From Diaporthe sp. PMI_573 (lineage: Eukaryota; Ascomycota; Sordariomycetes; Diaporthales; Diaporthaceae), in NCBI GenBank assembly GCA_021399435.1, contig JAJTUP010000182.1, positions 1 to 38,689 of the forward strand: 38,689 bases of DNA. Direction: 5' to 3'. Positions 1 to 9,400 of the stretch are shown one piece after another. The position numbers and the translations under genes were made by a program. The notes beneath the pieces are model-generated. The model searched no databases. It was not told the DNA's origin and saw only the letters and a list, made by a program, of their open reading frames with translations. Position 1 is the stretch's first letter. Each line of letters begins with the position of its first letter.

Positions 1-898
1 AAACTTGGCGATGAATTCATGGATGTCGTGGCGTTTGGCTGGGTCGTACTCGTGAGTCTTCAGGGCCTCTCTGGCTGCTGAGGCTTGGTTCGGGTCGTGG
101 TAAACGGTTTCCAGCTCTTGAATCATCTCGGCGACACAGGAGAACGGTCGCGTCTCAGACTGGTACCCGCGTTTCCAGTGCTCTTTCCGCATTGCCTTCA
201 AGCAGGTTCATCAGGTGTCTCATCCGACTTTGCTCGGTTCGGAAACAAGGCTTGTCTTCCTCGAACTTGTCGGCTAGCTTCCGAATCCAGTTGTCAAAGG
301 TTGTTTTGTCGCCCTTGAAGGACGGAGGGTCCTTGGCGAGGGGCTTCTCCTTGCGGTCGTAACTTGGGTTCTTTCCATCTGTTCCCATATACTTCTCAAA
401 CACCGGCCAGGCGGCCATGCCCGTCGGTCTGAAAAAGCTGCCACCAAAAGCGCTTTCCACGGTGGGTTCGCGTTGCCGTCGAGGCGGGCTCGGGGTTCTT
501 TCCTGGGCCTCGAGCTCTGCAATCCTCGCCCTGAGCATTGCGAGCTCGTCTTGACGGCCCTGGTCGTTGCCGTAGTTAGACATCGCTTCTCTTTGAAGTT
601 GTCTGCTGGGGTCTTGGTCTGAGGGTTCTGCCGACTCGACTGTCTGCAGAATGGTCTGATCTTCTTCTTCTTCAGCCTCGCCGGCTGCTTCAAGAGTGGA
701 CTGGAACGAATCGTCGTTGTCCTCTTCTTGGTCTTCTGGGGTCTTTGTTTCTGGACCGCTCTGGTCTGATGTGAGCTCTGAATCTGGCTCCCCGAGAAAC
801 GCGTCGTCTTCCGCTGTCTCGGGCTGTGCTGGGTTTTCGATCGGATTGAGTCGAGCTGACTGTCGACTCGTCGATCCCCAGTCTTTCTTCTTGGGCAT
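1..898 (-). pseudogene. Ty3/gypsy retrotransposon gag, 5' part, frameshifted
   Basis: The reading frame starts at 898 (MPKKKDW...) and runs 247 codons to a stop at about 155. The N-terminal half is acidic and low-complexity. A short coiled-coil-like segment follows (LAMLRARIAELEAQ, about residues 118-131), then the fungal gypsy Gag core with PPSFKGDKTTFDNWIRKL and LMNLLEGNAERALETRV. The core continues at once in another frame from about 150 to the window edge (EMIQELETVYHDPNQ and HEFIAKF), so a 1-nt shift near 155-165 breaks the gene. Gag proteins of this family shape the virus-like particle. The gene lies 137 bp inside its own 5' LTR (1035-1237), as expected for the first gene of the element; the rest is outside the window. 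Gag identity rests on recognised pattern and on the LTR/primer-site context. Confidence 0.8.
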
Positions 899-1022
899 GT
901 AGTAATACGCGGGTCTTAGGTCTTGGGTCTTGGGTCTTAGGCGAGGTCTTTTTCGTCGGTCGCGTCGACGTAAGGGTTGGGTTCCGTATTTATTGATCGC
1001 TCGGTCAGCGAGGGAATTGGCG

Positions 1023-1033
1023 AGCTTAGAATA
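1023..1033 (-). other. Putative self-priming primer-binding site of the gypsy element
   Basis: The 11 bases next to the LTR (agcttagaata on the plus strand) are the exact reverse complement of 1093-1103 inside the adjacent LTR. In the minus-strand transcript the site would therefore pair with the RNA's own 5' region. Tf1/sushi-type elements are known to prime reverse transcription this way instead of using a tRNA. One base separates the site from the LTR edge at 1035. Confidence 0.6.
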
Positions 1034-1034
1034 G

Positions 1035-1237
1035 TGTCACGGCCAGCGCGAGATGCAGCATGGGAGCTCGGTCTATTGGCGCTATCAACGAATATTCTAA
1101 GCTAAGGAGAAAGAAGGAAAAAGGGAGAGCGAAGCTCATGCGATCCCTGGACTGCGTAAAAGTCTTGACGCGACTGTGGGGCTCAGGGTTAGGGCCTTGT
1201 GACGGCCAGGGCTTGCTTGGCCGTGGCTGCCGTCACA
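1035..1237 (-). repeat. 5' LTR of the Ty3/gypsy element (203 bp)
   Basis: The segment starts TGTCACGGCCAGC and ends GCTGCCGTCACA, giving the TG...CA ends of an LTR. It lies just outside the gag gene and touches the primer-binding site. Its first ~90 bp (CAGCATGG, TATTGGC, TTCTAAGCT, AAGGAGA) are a diverged relative of the 211-bp solo LTRs at 2013-2422 and 2865-3075. The partner LTR is beyond the left window edge. Confidence 0.7.
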
Positions 1238-1264
1238 CCAACCACGTTAATCCTTATTAAGCTT

Positions 1265-1282
1265 TGTTAAACGGAAACGCTC
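1265..1282 (+). repeat. 18-bp repeat shared with 2538-2555
   Basis: The sequence tgttaaacggaaacgctc occurs identically here and at 2538. The TG start and the downstream context of the second copy suggest the first bases of another LTR family. The downstream sequence diverges quickly, and no end of the repeat could be placed here. Confidence 0.4.
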
Positions 1283-1571
1283 GAATTCGGCTATGTGCCT
1301 ACGTGGCGTGCACGCCGAAAGATGAGTTTGGCAGCTGTGAGTCGATTTTTTGGGCTGTTTTAAGACCCTAACTTCGTACCTCTGCATTCCCCTTATTTCT
1401 TACCCAAAAAGTATATAACCTAGTTTATTAAATAGCCTAATTTCTGAAGTTTATCTGTATTTAGTTTGGTTACTGTCAGGGTTAGGGTTGGCTGGTTATT
1501 TATAACCAAAGATAGTGGGTCTAAAGGGCAAATTTTCCGGCTTTGCTATTCTTGCACCAGAGCCAACCCAC

Positions 1572-1848
1572 TGTCACGATAGCAGGCAGGCGGTTCCCGG
1601 GCAGGTGGGCGTCGAGCAGTCAGAATGATCAGGCAGGTCTTCTATTTACTACGTACAGGCTCTATCCTCGGTAGGCACAGGCTCTGTTGACAAGACGTAG
1701 CTCGAAGAGCTACGAAACAGCTATCAGGACAGGGTGCGGAGTTTTATCGAGCCGGCGGCTCACGTAATCAGACCCCAACCCTCTGGGTTGGGCATCCCCC
1801 ATAGCCTGGTCCGCCGCGGACCGAGCGTAGGGAGCCAGGACTGTGACA
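1572..1848. repeat. Solo LTR, third family (277 bp) with 5-bp target duplication
   Basis: The segment starts TGTCACGATAGC and ends GACTGTGACA (terminal inverted TGTCA/TGACA). It is flanked by the identical pentamer cccac at 1567-1571 and 1849-1853. TG...CA ends and a 5-bp duplication are the classical signature of a solo LTR left after LTR-LTR recombination. It shows no obvious similarity to the other LTRs here, and its element is not otherwise represented. Confidence 0.6.
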
Positions 1849-2012
1849 CCCACGCGTACCCGTGGGTAAGAGAAGCCCACTTAAATTTAATACAAAGTTG
1901 TCCAGACCACTCCCAATTCGCCTCAAGGCACCTTACTGCGACCCTGCCGAATGAAACCCACTGCTAAAGGCACTATCCTTCAGAACAACTATGCCATGCT
2001 AGACAATGGCAG

Positions 2013-2422
2013 TGTGGCGGTTGTCACCACTAGACGGGCTGACACCACCACAAGGTGCTGGCAGGGGCTGGTCCCTGCCACAGGCACGGACCACGGTTAT
2101 TAAACTTCTCCACGCGTCGCACATCGCGAGTTTCTTTCCTTCCTTCTTCTCTCCTTAAGCTTAGAATCTTCGTACGTAGTGCCAATACAACAGCTTCTGT
2201 CAGATTATCACCCTTTTAGGTATATGGGACGTGTAATTATGGTCCAATTGATGGGGTGGTCACTGTGTGTATTGTGATGATGTCTTGTCTAGGTTCTCTA
2301 GCGCGACCCCTCCCGTTAGGGGCTGGTTTTGTCATGACGGACATATTGATGCCTCAGGCACACACTTCTTGGATACCCGTCACATCTGACAGCTTCCATG
2401 CTGGACATTGCTGGCCGTTACA
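2013..2422 (+). repeat. Solo LTR (211 bp) interrupted by a second solo LTR
   Basis: Removing the insertion 2198-2391 and one copy of its 5-bp duplication leaves 211 bp. This matches in length, and nearly in sequence, the reverse complement of 2865-3075. The ends are TGTGGCGGTTGTC and GCTGGCCGTTACA. The pentamer ggcag flanks it on both sides (2008-2012 and 2423-2427). It is a gypsy-type LTR related to 1035-1237, in the opposite orientation. Confidence 0.75.
2198..2391 (-). repeat. Solo copia LTR (194 bp) nested in another LTR
   Basis: The segment starts TGTCAGAT and ends ATCTGACA. It is nearly the reverse complement of the copia 5' LTR at 3130-3324. It has split the older LTR around it, duplicating gcttc (2193-2197 and 2392-2396). 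It is a solo LTR of the same copia family found downstream, in inverse orientation. Confidence 0.75.
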
Positions 2423-2537
2423 GGCAGCTATATATAACTTAGTTTAATGTCCTTTGTAACTCTAATTGATGCTTACATAAAACTGCTATAGTTAATTAGG
2501 TTGATTCTACTAATAATTATATGTCGATAACTATAAC

Positions 2538-2722
2538 TGTTAAACGGAAACGCTCATCAAGGTGTTGGTGCTTGGCACTATACGCATTGGCACTGCACGC
2601 AAGGAGTTACCCTAGACTTGGCACTAGAGTTTTGTCGGAAAGCTAGCGTGGCACTCTGATATTAATCGTGTATATTATCTGTATCTTCTCCTCTTCTCTT
2701 CTTATTCTGAGGTATCAGAGCA
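2538..2722 (+). repeat. LTR remnant followed by a tRNA-iMet-like primer site
   Basis: The stretch begins with the repeated tgttaaacggaaacgctc. At 2711-2721 it contains ggtatcagagc, which matches the core of the classical copia primer-binding site complementary to initiator methionine tRNA. This suggests an LTR running from 2538 to about 2710 and the first bases of the internal region of a lost copia element. The LTR end is not a clean CA, so the boundary is uncertain. No coding sequence follows. Confidence 0.35.
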
Positions 2723-2864
2723 AGCTTATATACCTGTTCTGTGCTGTGTGGAATCAGCTAGAAGCTGATTCCTAAGCCTTGTGGCAAAATGCTAGGCAAC
2801 TGATCACATGACCCACCCGGTCTGATGCCGGGTGCATGGTCCAATCTAACAAGTTTTCTCTATG

Positions 2865-3075
2865 TGTAACGGCCAGCAATGTCCAGCATGGAAGCTGTTG
2901 TATTGGCACTACGTACGAAGATTCTAAGCTTAAGGAGAGAAGAAGGAAGGAAAGAAACTCGCGATGTGCGACGCGTGGAGAAGTTTAATAACCGTGGTCC
3001 GTGCCTGTGGCAGGGACCAGCCCCTGCCAGCACCTTGTGGTGGTGTCAGCCCGTCTAGTGGTGACAACCGCCACA
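2865..3075 (-). repeat. LTR copy, 211 bp, gypsy-like family
   Basis: The segment starts TGTAACGGCCAGC and ends GACAACCGCCACA. It is the inverted counterpart of the interrupted LTR at 2013-2422 and a diverged relative of the gypsy LTR at 1035-1237. The flanking pentamers (ctatg and gcatg) match only partly, so the target duplication has decayed or the copy was rearranged. A 54-bp spacer separates it from the copia LTR. Confidence 0.65.
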
Positions 3076-3129
3076 GCATGTAGTATGACCGGCTGACTGG
3101 TAAACCACGTTATATATATTAATAATTAC

Positions 3130-3324
3130 TGTCAGATGTGACGGGTAGCCAAGAGGTGTGTGCCTGAGGCATCAATATGTCCGTCATGACAAAACCAGCC
3201 CCCCAACGGGTGGGGTCGCACTAGAGAACCAAGACAAGACATCATCACAATACACACAGTGACCACCCCATCAATTGGACCATAATTACACGTCCCATAT
3301 ACCTAAAAGGGTGATAATCTGACA
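3130..3324 (+). repeat. 5' LTR of the copia element (195 bp)
   Basis: The segment has TGTCAGATGTGA... and ...GATAATCTGACA ends. It ends 34 bp before the gag ATG. It is nearly identical to the inverted solo copy at 2198-2391, which defines both ends independently. Confidence 0.8.
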
Positions 3325-3358
3325 ATTAAGAGTCTCACTGCCTCAAGCCGATTCAAAC

Positions 3359-4585
3359 ATGGCAGACTACTTCAATACGAAGAACCTCAACGCGTTCCTA
3401 GCGAAGCCACAGGACTGGAACGACTGGAACCACGAATTCGAACTTCAAGTCCAAACCTACGGACTCAAATCCCAAATCATCAACAAAACTCCACTCCTCC
3501 CTCAACCAGAAATGCCAGACATTCGAAAGAAGAAATACATCAAGAAACCACATGCACAACGATACGCGCGATCCCAAACAGTGGACAATGAAGAGGAGGA
3601 TGAAGAGACCATCCAAAACAAAGAGAATGGCCAGTGGATGATAAGCGACCTGACCGACAATGGGGTCAAGATGTTTAATTCCGATCTAAACTGGTATAAA
3701 CAACTCGAATCAACATACGAGAAGGAAAGACTGTCCATCGAGAAGCTTACAAAATGGATGCTGAGCACTGTATCCCCAGCGTACAAAAGCCACTGCTATA
3801 TTGCTGGGACCCCGCTGTGGGAATGGCATCAGAACCTAAAGGCACGATGCGGCCTCTCGTTGGTAGACGAGAAAATGGAAATACGAGCGGCATACAAGAA
3901 AGCCCTCAAACCACCAAAGAACCTCAGAGAGGCTTCCTCCTGGGTTGACAAGTGGGAAGCAATCATGGCCAGGGGTCTCCAAAAGGGACTACCCGAAGCC
4001 AAAGATACGGTAGCATGGGTTCCAGACCTATTGCAAGCTGTAAAGGGGATTCTGCCCATGTGGGCAGTTTCCGTAAGACAAATCCGAAGACAAGCGATTG
4101 CAGATGGGAACCTCACATTCCGGGAAATAGGGAATGACCTCCGTCAAGAACTTGCAGCCCTAGACTCGCCCCAAAAAGCTAGAGCATCAAAAGGGGCATT
4201 TGCAACAAAGTACGATGGTATAGAAGACCATGGCAGTGAGATTGGGGACGCCCACACTGCAGAGGATCATAACCCGCCACGGAGAGGTGCGACTGGTTCA
4301 CGAGGAGGCCGCGGTGGAAGAAAGCGCGCCCAGCAAGAAAATGCTGAAGGCTGCCCCGCCTGCGAGATGCCTCACGCCCTTGCACAATGCTTTTATGTCT
4401 TTCCGGAAAAAGCCTACCCTGGCTTTAAAACTAGGGAACACGTGAAAAGACGTGTCGAAGAAGCTCTTGAAAACAATGCTGACCTCCAAGCACAGGTCCG
4501 AGCCCTCAAGGGTCCGAGATCAAAATCCAAGTCCAAAACCCCTCGTCCGACAAAAGAAGAAGCCGTCGAGGAAGTCGAAGATTGA
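3359..4585 (+). CDS. Copia Gag polyprotein (408 aa)
   Basis: The first ATG after the LTR opens a 408-codon frame. The N-terminus (MADYFNTKNLNAFLAKPQDW) and the central helical region (WYKQLESTYEKE, LREASSWVDKWE, about residues 115-210) resemble copia-type Gag. A glycine/arginine-rich stretch (GSRGGRGGRKR, about 316-326) precedes a zinc knuckle CPACEMPHALAQC (C-x2-C-x3-H-x4-C). The C-terminus is coiled-coil-like and basic-acidic. Gag binds the element RNA and builds particles. The stop is UGA followed by C; the same frame stays open after it and encodes pol, so this may be one interrupted or read-through gag-pol ORF. Confidence 0.8.
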   Translation: MADYFNTKNLNAFLAKPQDWNDWNHEFELQVQTYGLKSQIINKTPLLPQPEMPDIRKKKYIKKPHAQRYARSQTVDNEEEDEETIQNKENGQWMISDLTDNGVKMFNSDLNWYKQLESTYEKERLSIEKLTKWMLSTVSPAYKSHCYIAGTPLWEWHQNLKARCGLSLVDEKMEIRAAYKKALKPPKNLREASSWVDKWEAIMARGLQKGLPEAKDTVAWVPDLLQAVKGILPMWAVSVRQIRRQAIADGNLTFREIGNDLRQELAALDSPQKARASKGAFATKYDGIEDHGSEIGDAHTAEDHNPPRRGATGSRGGRGGRKRAQQENAEGCPACEMPHALAQCFYVFPEKAYPGFKTREHVKRRVEEALENNADLQAQVRALKGPRSKSKSKTPRPTKEEAVEEVED

Positions 4586-5187
4586 CTCCCGGGGTATTGT
4601 GTTGCTAGTATAGAGGCTAGGGGAGCTTTTGCCATAAACGCAAAAGAATACCCTCTTCGACACTCGGTGATACTTGACCCAGCGAGTACGATCTCGATCA
4701 CAAACAACAGCGAGAGACTGTTTGATACGAAACCAGCCACACACGATGACTACCTGTGGGCTGGAGACAGACAACTACCAGTACTCGCATACGGCACAAT
4801 GCCGGTCCGCACTGGACCGACCGTCCTACACCTCGAAAACGTTGCCCTCTGCCCACGACTCCTGACAACACTCGTCTCTCTGAGGCAACTTCGAAGGAAG
4901 GGTATCTTTTGGGACAACGAACATGATCCAACAACTTTGAAACGACGTGACAGGTCAACTCTGTGCAAACTCAGTGACGTCCACGGCCAATACGTCATCG
5001 ACTACCAACCACACGAAGTGCAAAGCGCCTTCAGCACATGGAGGAAGAAACACACTACCTACACCAAAAGGAGACCACTCACAGGCGAAGCCATCCTCTG
5101 GCACGGCCGTCTTGGTCACCCAGGCCCGAGCGCGCTTGAGCACCTAGTTTCCTCATCTCAGGGGGTGCGCATTCGGGGACCAACAAC
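4586..5187 (+). pseudogene. Copia pol start: protease and GAG pre-integrase regions, truncated
   Basis: This continues in the frame of gag directly after its UGA. The order is a linker (IEARGAFAINAKEYPLRHS), an aspartic-protease-like segment (VILDPASTISITNN), then the pre-integrase motif ILWHGRLGHPGPSALEHL. Copia proteases normally read D-S/T-G-A-S at the active site; here it reads D-P-A-S, so the protease is probably inactive. The reading is lost at about 5187, where the hAT terminus cagagtggtc begins. Translation beyond that point reads into the hAT end and is not pol. Confidence 0.75.
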
Positions 5188-7993
5188 CAGAGTGGTCATC
5201 CACTCCACTCCATCCACCAAGGGGTCTGGTGGAATGGATGGTGGACTTATGTAAGCAATTTCCTGGTGGAATGGATCCACCAGGCACTTCAGTGGATGGA
5301 TGGACGGTGGAATGGACGCGGTGGACGCTAATTGCAACCCCTGTCGCCTTCCTATTGCGGTATAGGCGCTGCTACTTCAGGAGCATCCGGGACGTCCTGA
5401 TCGAGGTCAAGGTCGTTATCTACAGCCATAGTTGGAACTCCTCCTCCCAGACTAATGTCTTTTGCTTCCCTGATTGTCTGTCCTCGCACCTCCGCCGGCC
5501 CGTCAAGAAACGATTCTGTTGATGAGATATGGCCCATCTGGATCCAATTCCGCAACGTCTGTACGATCGATATCGTATTTGCCTCGGATCGGTTCCTCAG
5601 AGGACTGAGCATCTGACCACAGGCTGAAAAGAGCCTCTCCACGTCAGCGCTCATAGGCACCACAGCGTATATATCAAGGGCCATTTGAGCTAGCCGGGGG
5701 TAAGTTGCCCGCTTCCTGTGCCAATACGCCAATGCGTCCATCACCTCGTGGTCCCCAAACTCACGAGATCGCTGCCATTGTTGCCACTCATCACCAAGGT
5801 TCGCTACTGCCGGACTTCCGAATTGACTGCTCGATTCCTCTCGCCAGTCTCTCTCGTACTTGTCCATCTCCGACTCGAAGATTCGAGGGTATTTCCGTTT
5901 CGGCCTAGACCTTTCCTCAACGGAGATCGGCATTTCCCTGTACGTGGACTCCCAAAGCTCTTGTACAAGATCCTTGGCCTTGATGATCCAGTCCGAACGA
6001 CCTCTCCATATGTCCTCGATATAGTCCCATCGGAAGGCAGGATATAGAGCGATTGCGGCATAATAGACCGGTGTCTCATCTAAGAGGTTATAATACTCGT
6101 TAAGCTTTTTCTAAGCCAGGTTGATGTTAATTTTGAAGTGCTCCGGATCGGGATATCGTTTAGCGGTTGCCTTCCATTCCTCCATTCTCGAGAGAAGAAA
6201 TTTGTACGCAATAATTACATGCCATACTGTCCCGTATGCCTCTTCGCGGCCACCTTTTTGAGTCCGAATCTTGCCGTCGCCTTTGAGACGAAGAAGAGTA
6301 TCTTCAAAGACACGGAGTACAGTCTCGAATAGAATAATGACCTGCCAGTCTGTGGCCCTGATCTCGCTCTCCTCTCGAAGATATAATGGAATGTCTGACC
6401 GCTTCTTCTTGCCTTTCCGGACAAGGCTCTCCTATTCCTGATGCTAATTCTCCCACAACTGTTCGAGAAAAGGTCGTAACTTAATAGCTCGGCGGATCAT
6501 GTAGAGTTGGGAAAGCCACCGGGTAAGGTTATCGAGAATAGTGTTCTTTGGTTTCCTCTTGCCGTCAGGGTTGGTTGATCGATTGAAGTAGTCCTGTTGC
6601 AACTTTCGAAGCAGCTGCGTGAGGACGTCAGACTTATGTATGACGACAATAAAGTTGTGCAACTTCCCAATCGGGCCTTTGCGTCTCCAAGCCTCATGAC
6701 GAGCAGCATCAATCGTCCCTTTCGCGGTTATTTCGGACTCAAACGCGTCAGTGTCATGCCCGAACAGCAGGGCTTTGACTGTAAGGTTGATGATATAACC
6801 AAAGCAGCATATTTAACGTCGCTTTCCGTTAAAGCCGAGAGCCCTGCCTATCTCCTCTATTGCGGTATTGTTATTTGACGCGTTGTCGAGTATAAAGTAC
6901 CCTATTTTCTCTTAAATCAAATAGCTTCGGAGGATAGAAAGTACCTCGGCTGCAATGTTTTTGCCCGTATAACGAGCGACAATCTCTGGAATCCCCAGAA
7001 CGAGCTTTTGCGGGAGATCGTCTTTACCGAGAAAAAAACAAACAATGCCAGTAAATGAAAAGCGGTTTCGAGACCTCTACCCGTCAAAGGAAATATTGAT
7101 CTTGCCTCGCATATTACGCAACAAGCCAACCATGTACCCCTTATTGCTATTGTAGATCTCGAGAATGCGTCGCCGTACTGTCTGGTGAGAGAGATGTGCC
7201 TAAGTGATGGAAACGAGCGGGTTAAGATATTCGATCATCTCTCGAAAGCGTTCATTCTCGGCTTGGCGGAATGAGATTTGGGCATCAACAATCCACGATA
7301 CTAACAACTGCTGAAACCGAGTTTGTTGAAAATTGTCGACAAGACTATTCGCAATTCTTTATTCTCGAGGGTCGTGCGCATTAAGTTTGAGGTAAGTGGC
7401 GATACTTGTTGACGGAGTCTTCTCCTTGACCTTGACAGGAGGCTCCCGCTTGCCAGTGGGATCCCAGGTCTCGTGCTCTCTAAATAGGTGCTTCTCGGCA
7501 TTCTGCGTCCCTGTTGAGGATGTATTATGTGGCGGACTTTTCCTCTTCTTGACGCAAAACCGACAAACCCAGCGGCGATTATTATCGTCCCCAACAGACT
7601 GGATATCATAGCCATACTCCCATATCCACGAGACTGTCTTGTTCACACGTTGAGATTTCGTATATCCTGGGAAATGATTCCAAGGAAATTCATCCCAATT
7701 GTCTTCAGTCGATCCTGAAGAAGGCAAAGACATGATCTCAGCAGATTGTTTGTTGGTTTGGTCGTCTTGTGTCATCTCGACCTGAATTTTCGAGCGCGTC
7801 GCGACGCGTTTATTATTATTATATCTGCTGAAAAGACCTGGTAACCAATAGATTGCAGGCTGGCGCTATCTTAAGTCCGAAAACGAGGCAATCTCCGATA
7901 TTGTCCATCCATCCATTCCATCGAGAGTTCTGGTGGATGGATGGATTACTTAATCGGGTGCCTGATGGAGTGGATGGAAATGGATGCACGCTG
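5188..7993 (-). mobile_element. hAT element 1, decayed, about 2.8 kb
   Basis: The left end CAGAGTGGTCATCCACTCC and the reverse complement of the right end, CAGCGTGCATCCATTTCC, are similar. Both ends carry many TCCATCCA/TGGATGGA subterminal motifs (5194-5320 and 7900-7985), a hAT habit. Inside is a broken minus-strand transposase. No matching 8-bp target duplication is visible (5180-5187 ccaacaac versus 7994-8001 tccgttgc). The right end abuts, or overlaps by a few bases, the inverted repeat of the following Tc1-like element. Confidence 0.7.
5352..7775 (-). pseudogene. hAT transposase pseudogene (family as at 37236)
   Basis: Fragments lie in order on the minus strand. At 7775-7359 is an N-terminus with a BED-type zinc finger (CRFC ... 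HLFREH). At 6662-6444 is a middle piece with TRWLSQLYMIRRAIKLRPF. At 5933-5352 is the C-terminal dimerisation region (YPRLAQMALDIYAVVPMSA, VERLFSACGQM). Between them, about 5940-6440 and 6670-7350, the frame is broken by stops and shifts. The middle and C-terminal motifs closely match those of the hAT gene at the right end of the window, so the two belong to one family. It should be inactive. Confidence 0.8.
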
Positions 7994-8047
7994 TCCGTTG
8001 CAATCCGTGAGTCGCGACCGGCAGGGATCCGGGTGGCACGGGCCACA
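7991..8047 (+). repeat. Left terminal inverted repeat of the Tc1-like element
   Basis: It starts CTGTCCGTTGCAATCC and ends GGCACGGGCCACA. It matches the reverse complement of 11872-11928 apart from a few small differences in the middle. The bases outside it (TGCACG) can be read either as the end of the hAT element or as a degraded TGCAGTCA extension of this repeat. Confidence 0.8.
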
Positions 8048-8149
8048 GGCAAAAAAAAAGCATGATTCCGTGTTGACCAGATCCCCCTCGGTCAGCCTCT
8101 TGATCATCAAAATCATCGTGAACTTTGTTATTCTGGTGTTGTGCCCGTT

Positions 8150-9202
8150 ATGCCTCTTCATGGTGTACATCTCTCTCACTGGCAGCGGGCTAAGATGGAA
8201 CTGCTGCTGCAGGGCGGCGTTGATAACGAGGCTATCGCTGAATATAGCGGATGCTCTCGCCGCAGCGCCCAGCGCAACCGGAAGAAATGGGCCATCACAG
8301 GAAGCCTAGAGGTGAAGCAATCGTATGCTGGCAGACAGCTGATGAAGCCGTATCACGAGGAGGTTCGTTATTTCTCGTTGCCCTGCTTATACGTACGTTA
8401 GCTAACAGCTGTGCAACAGAGGACCAAGGAGTTCCTAACCCACAAGCCCGACTCTGACCTTCAAGAAATCTGCGATTTCCTATACTGGGAACACGATCTC
8501 GAGATCTCGAGATCTACCGTTTCGCGCCACCTCAAGGCCATCAGGTGGTCTAACAAGAAGATGCGCCTGATTGCCGCCCAGCGCAATGAAGACCTCCGCG
8601 AGAGCTGGATTGAAGACCTCCAACAATATAGACCAGACCAGCTGGTGTACCTTGACGAGAGTGGTTGTGATAAAAGAGATGGCGCTCGAAGATATGGCTG
8701 GGCACCGTTGGGCTCAACACCAGAGATGAGATCTCGGCTAGAACGAGGGCAGAGGTATCACCTCCTCCCTGCCCTCGCGATCGACGGACTGCTTGATGCC
8801 TTCGTATACCCAGGGCAATCTAGTCTTGATGGGTTCGTGGTGTGGATTCGTGATCGCGTGCTGCCCAAATGTACTCGTTTCCCTGGCCCACGATCAGTCC
8901 TCATACTAGACAACGCCTCGTGGCACCATTGCCAACAGCTGAAGGATCTTTGTGATGCAGCGGGCGTTCTATTGATATATCTGCCGCCATATTCTCCTGA
9001 TCTGAACCCTATAGAAGCCTTCTTCAAGGACTTCAAAGCTTTGCTGAAGAAAACGTACCGCGAGAAGTATGGCGACTCGAATTCTTGTGAGGAGTTTATG
9101 GCGTTCCTAGAGGGCACAGCGTGGGCTGTCAGTGCTAGAAGGAAGGCAATCAGGGGGCATTTCTGTGCTGCGAGGGTTAATTTCGAAGGAAGCTGCGGTT
9201 GA
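8150..9202 (+). CDS. Tc1/mariner-type DD34E transposase, two exons (331 aa)
   Basis: Exon 1 is 8150-8362, the intron 8363-8419 (57 nt, donor GTTCGT, branch-like GCTAAC, acceptor CAG), and exon 2 8420-9202. The spliced frame is open for 331 codons, the usual size of this family. Residues 10-60 form a helix-turn-helix (LSHWQRAKMELLLQGG, AIAEYSGCSRRSAQRN), and a second helical region follows (STVSRHLKAIRWS). The catalytic triad is Asp150 (VYLDESG), Asp235 (LILDNASWHH) and Glu270 (YSPDLNPIEAFF), with 34 residues between the last two. It would cut and rejoin DNA at the 57-bp inverted repeats. The ATG at 8150 was chosen because it is the first in-frame ATG before the HTH. Confidence 0.88.
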
Positions 9203-9400
9203 AGGAACTGTATAAGGTGCTAACAGAAGGAAGGTAGTTCATAAGATCAGCTGTTTGGGTTGATAACTCTGTTTATATAGAGGCTACAGCTAGAATAATA
9301 TCGTGAAATCGTATCTTGTTACAGAACAAACGGTCTTGAGCTTAAATACTGACTGCTAATTAATTTGGCACGAAATACAGCTATCGCTACCTTCTCCCTG
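9203..9400. other. Spacer between the two converging genes
   Basis: This is 198 bp of AT-rich sequence between the transposase stop and the stop of the minus-strand gene. It probably holds both polyadenylation regions. No ORF or repeat is seen. Confidence 0.4.

Larger units (their letters stand above)
3130..5187 (+). mobile_element. Ty1/copia retrotransposon, 3'-truncated
   Basis: The element comprises a 5' LTR (3130-3324), gag, and the start of pol (protease region and GAG pre-integrase region). It stops abruptly at about 5187, where a hAT terminus begins. Integrase, reverse transcriptase, RNase H and the 3' LTR are absent from the window. No tRNA-type primer site was obvious after the 5' LTR (attaagagtc...). 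Confidence 0.8.

Noticed and set aside
1480..1498. AGGGTTAGGGTT resembling telomere repeats
   Set aside because: Only about two units, with one more unit near 1188; too short to indicate a telomere or a subtelomeric junction.
8495..8514. Perfect 20-bp palindrome gatctcgagatctcgagatc
   Set aside because: It lies in the transposase coding sequence (DLEISRS) and is explained by codon choice; no matching site elsewhere suggests a binding site.
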